Source: Paracoccaceae bacterium
GTDB taxonomy: Bacteria > Pseudomonadota > Alphaproteobacteria > Rhodobacterales > Rhodobacteraceae
NCBI GenBank assembly: GCA_007128995.1
Contig: SKWJ01000205.1
Location: 1-7,685 of the forward strand
DNA length: 7,685 nucleotides
Direction: 5' to 3'
In this document: one piece after another, positions 6,391 through 7,685 of the stretch
How positions within the stretch are numbered: the first letter of the stretch is position 1
How the letters are laid out: each line of letters starts with the position of its first letter
Made by a program: the position numbers and the translations under genes
The notes under the pieces: model-generated
The model's database searches: none
What the model was told of the DNA's origin: nothing
The model's input: only the letters and a program-made list of their open reading frames with translations

Positions 6391-6413
6391 GCCGCGATAA
6401 CCCGATTATCGGC
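6391..6413. repeat. Inverted repeat in the fliL-fliF control region
   Basis: CGATAA-CCCGA-TTATCG (6395-6411) is a perfect 6-bp inverted repeat, and GCCG/CGGC bases extend it on both sides with a 2-nt bulge on the left. It lies between the CtrA-like box and the fliF ribosome binding site. It could be an operator or a hairpin at the start of the fliF mRNA. On the minus strand its right arm reads GCCGATAA, identical to the sigma-28 (FliA) -10 consensus, but no matching -35 box is found at the expected distance. Confidence 0.45.
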
Positions 6414-6424
6414 AGAAGCCTGAA

Positions 6425-6431
6425 AAGGGAG
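6425..6431 (+). promoter_or_regulatory. Ribosome binding site fixing the GTG start of fliF
   Basis: AAGGGAG lies 7 bp before the GTG at 6439. No ATG in frame gives a complete N-terminus: the first in-frame ATG would remove residues before the first membrane segment, so the GTG start is preferred. Confidence 0.7.
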
Positions 6432-6438
6432 ATTCGCA

Positions 6439-7685
6439 GTGCAACAGCTTCAGTCTGTTTGGAATGCCTTGAACACCAGACAGCGTATTCTGGCAGCGGC
6501 GCTCAGTATCGCCATGTTTGCAGCGCTGTTCGCGCTGGGAAAGATGGCAGCCTCTCCGAGTATGGCATTGCTGTATTCGGGGCTTGAAGATGCGGCCGCA
6601 GGCGAAGTCATCCAGGCGCTGGAAGCGCGCAACCTGCGCTATGATATCCGGGGGGACAGCATATTTGTGCCATCCGATATTCGTGATGAGACGCGGCTGA
6701 TGCTGGCCGCCAGCGGTCTGCCAACCAATTCTTCCTCGGGGTATGAGTTGCTCGAATCGCTGTCGGGGTTCGGGACGACATCGCAGATGTTCGACGCTGC
6801 CTATTGGCGCGCAAAGGAGGGTGAACTGGCCCGGACGATTGTTGCAAGCCCGCATATCCGGACCGCACGCGTCCATATCGCCCCGGCCAGCACGACGCCT
6901 TTCCGACGCGATGTCGCGCCCACAGCATCGGTAACAGTGACCACAAGCGGCGCGGCCCTTTCGGCTGCGCAGGCGCGCTCAATCCGGTTTCTTGTGGCAT
7001 CAGCGGTTGCTGGCATGACGCCCGAACATGTGTCTGTCATCGATGGAGCGGGGGGCCTTGTCTACGGCCCCGAGGATGACCCGTCCGGCACGGCGCATGC
7101 GGCTGATCGCGCACAGGAATTGCGTCGCAATGTGGAGCGTTTGCTGGATGCGCATGTCGGACATGGGCGTGCCGTGGTGGAGCTCAGTCTTGAAACGGTC
7201 ACGGATCGCGAGGTCATTCACGAGCGTCGCCTTGATCCGGAAACCCGTGTTGCCATCAGCAGCGAGATTGAAGAAAGCACAGCCAACAGCACCGATACGC
7301 GCCGCATGGGTGTGACGGTTGCCAGCAATCTGCCCGATGGTGATGCCGCTGATGCTGACGGGAGTGCGCAATCGCGCGAGAATCAGAGCCGTCAACGGAC
7401 GAATTTCGAAGTCTCGGAAACACGCAGAGAGCTTGAACGCCAGCCAGGCGCGATCAGGCGCATTACGGTTGCGGTCCTGATTGACGGTATCCGCAGCACA
7501 GGGCCTGAAGGGCAGGATATCTGGTCTCCGCGCCCAGCCGAGGAAATGGAGGCGTTGCGCGATCTTGTTGCCTCCGCTGTCGGTTTTGATGAGGCCCGAG
7601 GCGATGTGATTACCTTGCGATCGCTTCCTTTCGAGCCAATCACAGCGCAGGGCGTCGAGGTAGGCTCGGGTCTGTTTTCCCTGTC
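6439..7685 (+). CDS. fliF: Flagellar MS-ring protein FliF, N-terminal part (runs off the right edge)
   Basis: FliF forms the membrane and supramembrane ring on which the rotor, export gate and rod are built. The window holds 415 codons of a protein usually near 550 residues; the second membrane segment and the FliG-binding tail are missing because the window ends. The first membrane segment is at about 17-37. The YscJ/FliF ring-building domain follows, with LLYSGLEDAAAGEVIQALE, the LMLAASGLP turn (88-95), and YWRAKEGELARTI followed by ARVHIAP (122-149). A second ring domain then runs to about residue 208 (SIRFLVASAVAGMTPEHVSVID, then GLVYG). The FliF C-terminal domain starts with QELRRNVERLLDAHVG (226-241), and the acidic, Ser-rich 296-325 loop is normal for the family. 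The GTG start is supported by AAGGGAG 7 bp upstream. The gene is divergent from fliL and probably CtrA-controlled. Confidence 0.96.
   Translation, partial: MQQLQSVWNALNTRQRILAAALSIAMFAALFALGKMAASPSMALLYSGLEDAAAGEVIQALEARNLRYDIRGDSIFVPSDIRDETRLMLAASGLPTNSSSGYELLESLSGFGTTSQMFDAAYWRAKEGELARTIVASPHIRTARVHIAPASTTPFRRDVAPTASVTVTTSGAALSAAQARSIRFLVASAVAGMTPEHVSVIDGAGGLVYGPEDDPSGTAHAADRAQELRRNVERLLDAHVGHGRAVVELSLETVTDREVIHERRLDPETRVAISSEIEESTANSTDTRRMGVTVASNLPDGDAADADGSAQSRENQSRQRTNFEVSETRRELERQPGAIRRITVAVLIDGIRSTGPEGQDIWSPRPAEEMEALRDLVASAVGFDEARGDVITLRSLPFEPITAQGVEVGSGLFSL

Noticed and set aside
6406..6440. A complete sigma-28 promoter for fliL
   Set aside because: The GCCGATAA -10 is exact, but the bases at the -35 position match TAAAGTTT only in the final TTT.

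Overview
The window looks like part of the flagellar gene cluster of an alphaproteobacterium, most likely of the Rhodobacterales/Roseobacter type. The evidence is the GC-rich sequence, the fliL, small membrane protein, motE-like and motA order, an EnvZ-type kinase, and a CtrA-like TTAA-N7-TTAA box between divergent flagellar genes. This assignment rests on gene content and motif recognition; no database search was run.

Layout from left to right. Positions 1-155 (+) hold the last 50 codons of an M32 (Taq-type) metallocarboxypeptidase. Its end overlaps by 13 bp the end of a convergent sensor histidine kinase gene (143-1480, -). After a 112-bp gap comes a minus-strand motility block, read right to left. 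It starts with fliL (5840-6325), followed by a small membrane-anchored coiled-coil protein resembling DUF6468 (5379-5831) and a MotE-like protein (4804-5382). The stator gene motA (3816-4685) comes next, and the block ends with a large predicted secreted protein of unknown family (1593-3806). Spacing is tight: 8 bp, a 4-bp ATGA overlap, 118 bp and 9 bp. From 6439 to the right edge runs the first 415 codons of fliF (+), which encodes the MS-ring protein. It is divergent from fliL.

How the genes fit together: FliF builds the MS ring and rotor base. FliL is a stator-associated inner-membrane protein, and MotA is the cytoplasmic-side subunit of the proton-driven stator. In rhizobia MotE is the chaperone of the periplasmic motor protein MotC. 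The 737-residue secreted protein shares a gene block with both MotE and MotA, so it is a reasonable candidate for a periplasmic motor accessory protein, perhaps a MotC counterpart. That is inference from context. No motB lies in the window. The fliL-fliF intergenic region (6326-6438) carries the CtrA-like box and an inverted repeat, and probably holds the control region for both directions.

There are no tRNA or rRNA genes, insertion sequences, CRISPR arrays or phage genes. No stretch longer than 300 bases lacks a gene. Less ordinary points are the unclassified 737-residue protein with a nine-base C tract inside its coding sequence, the DUF6468-like linker gene, and the divergent promoter region.
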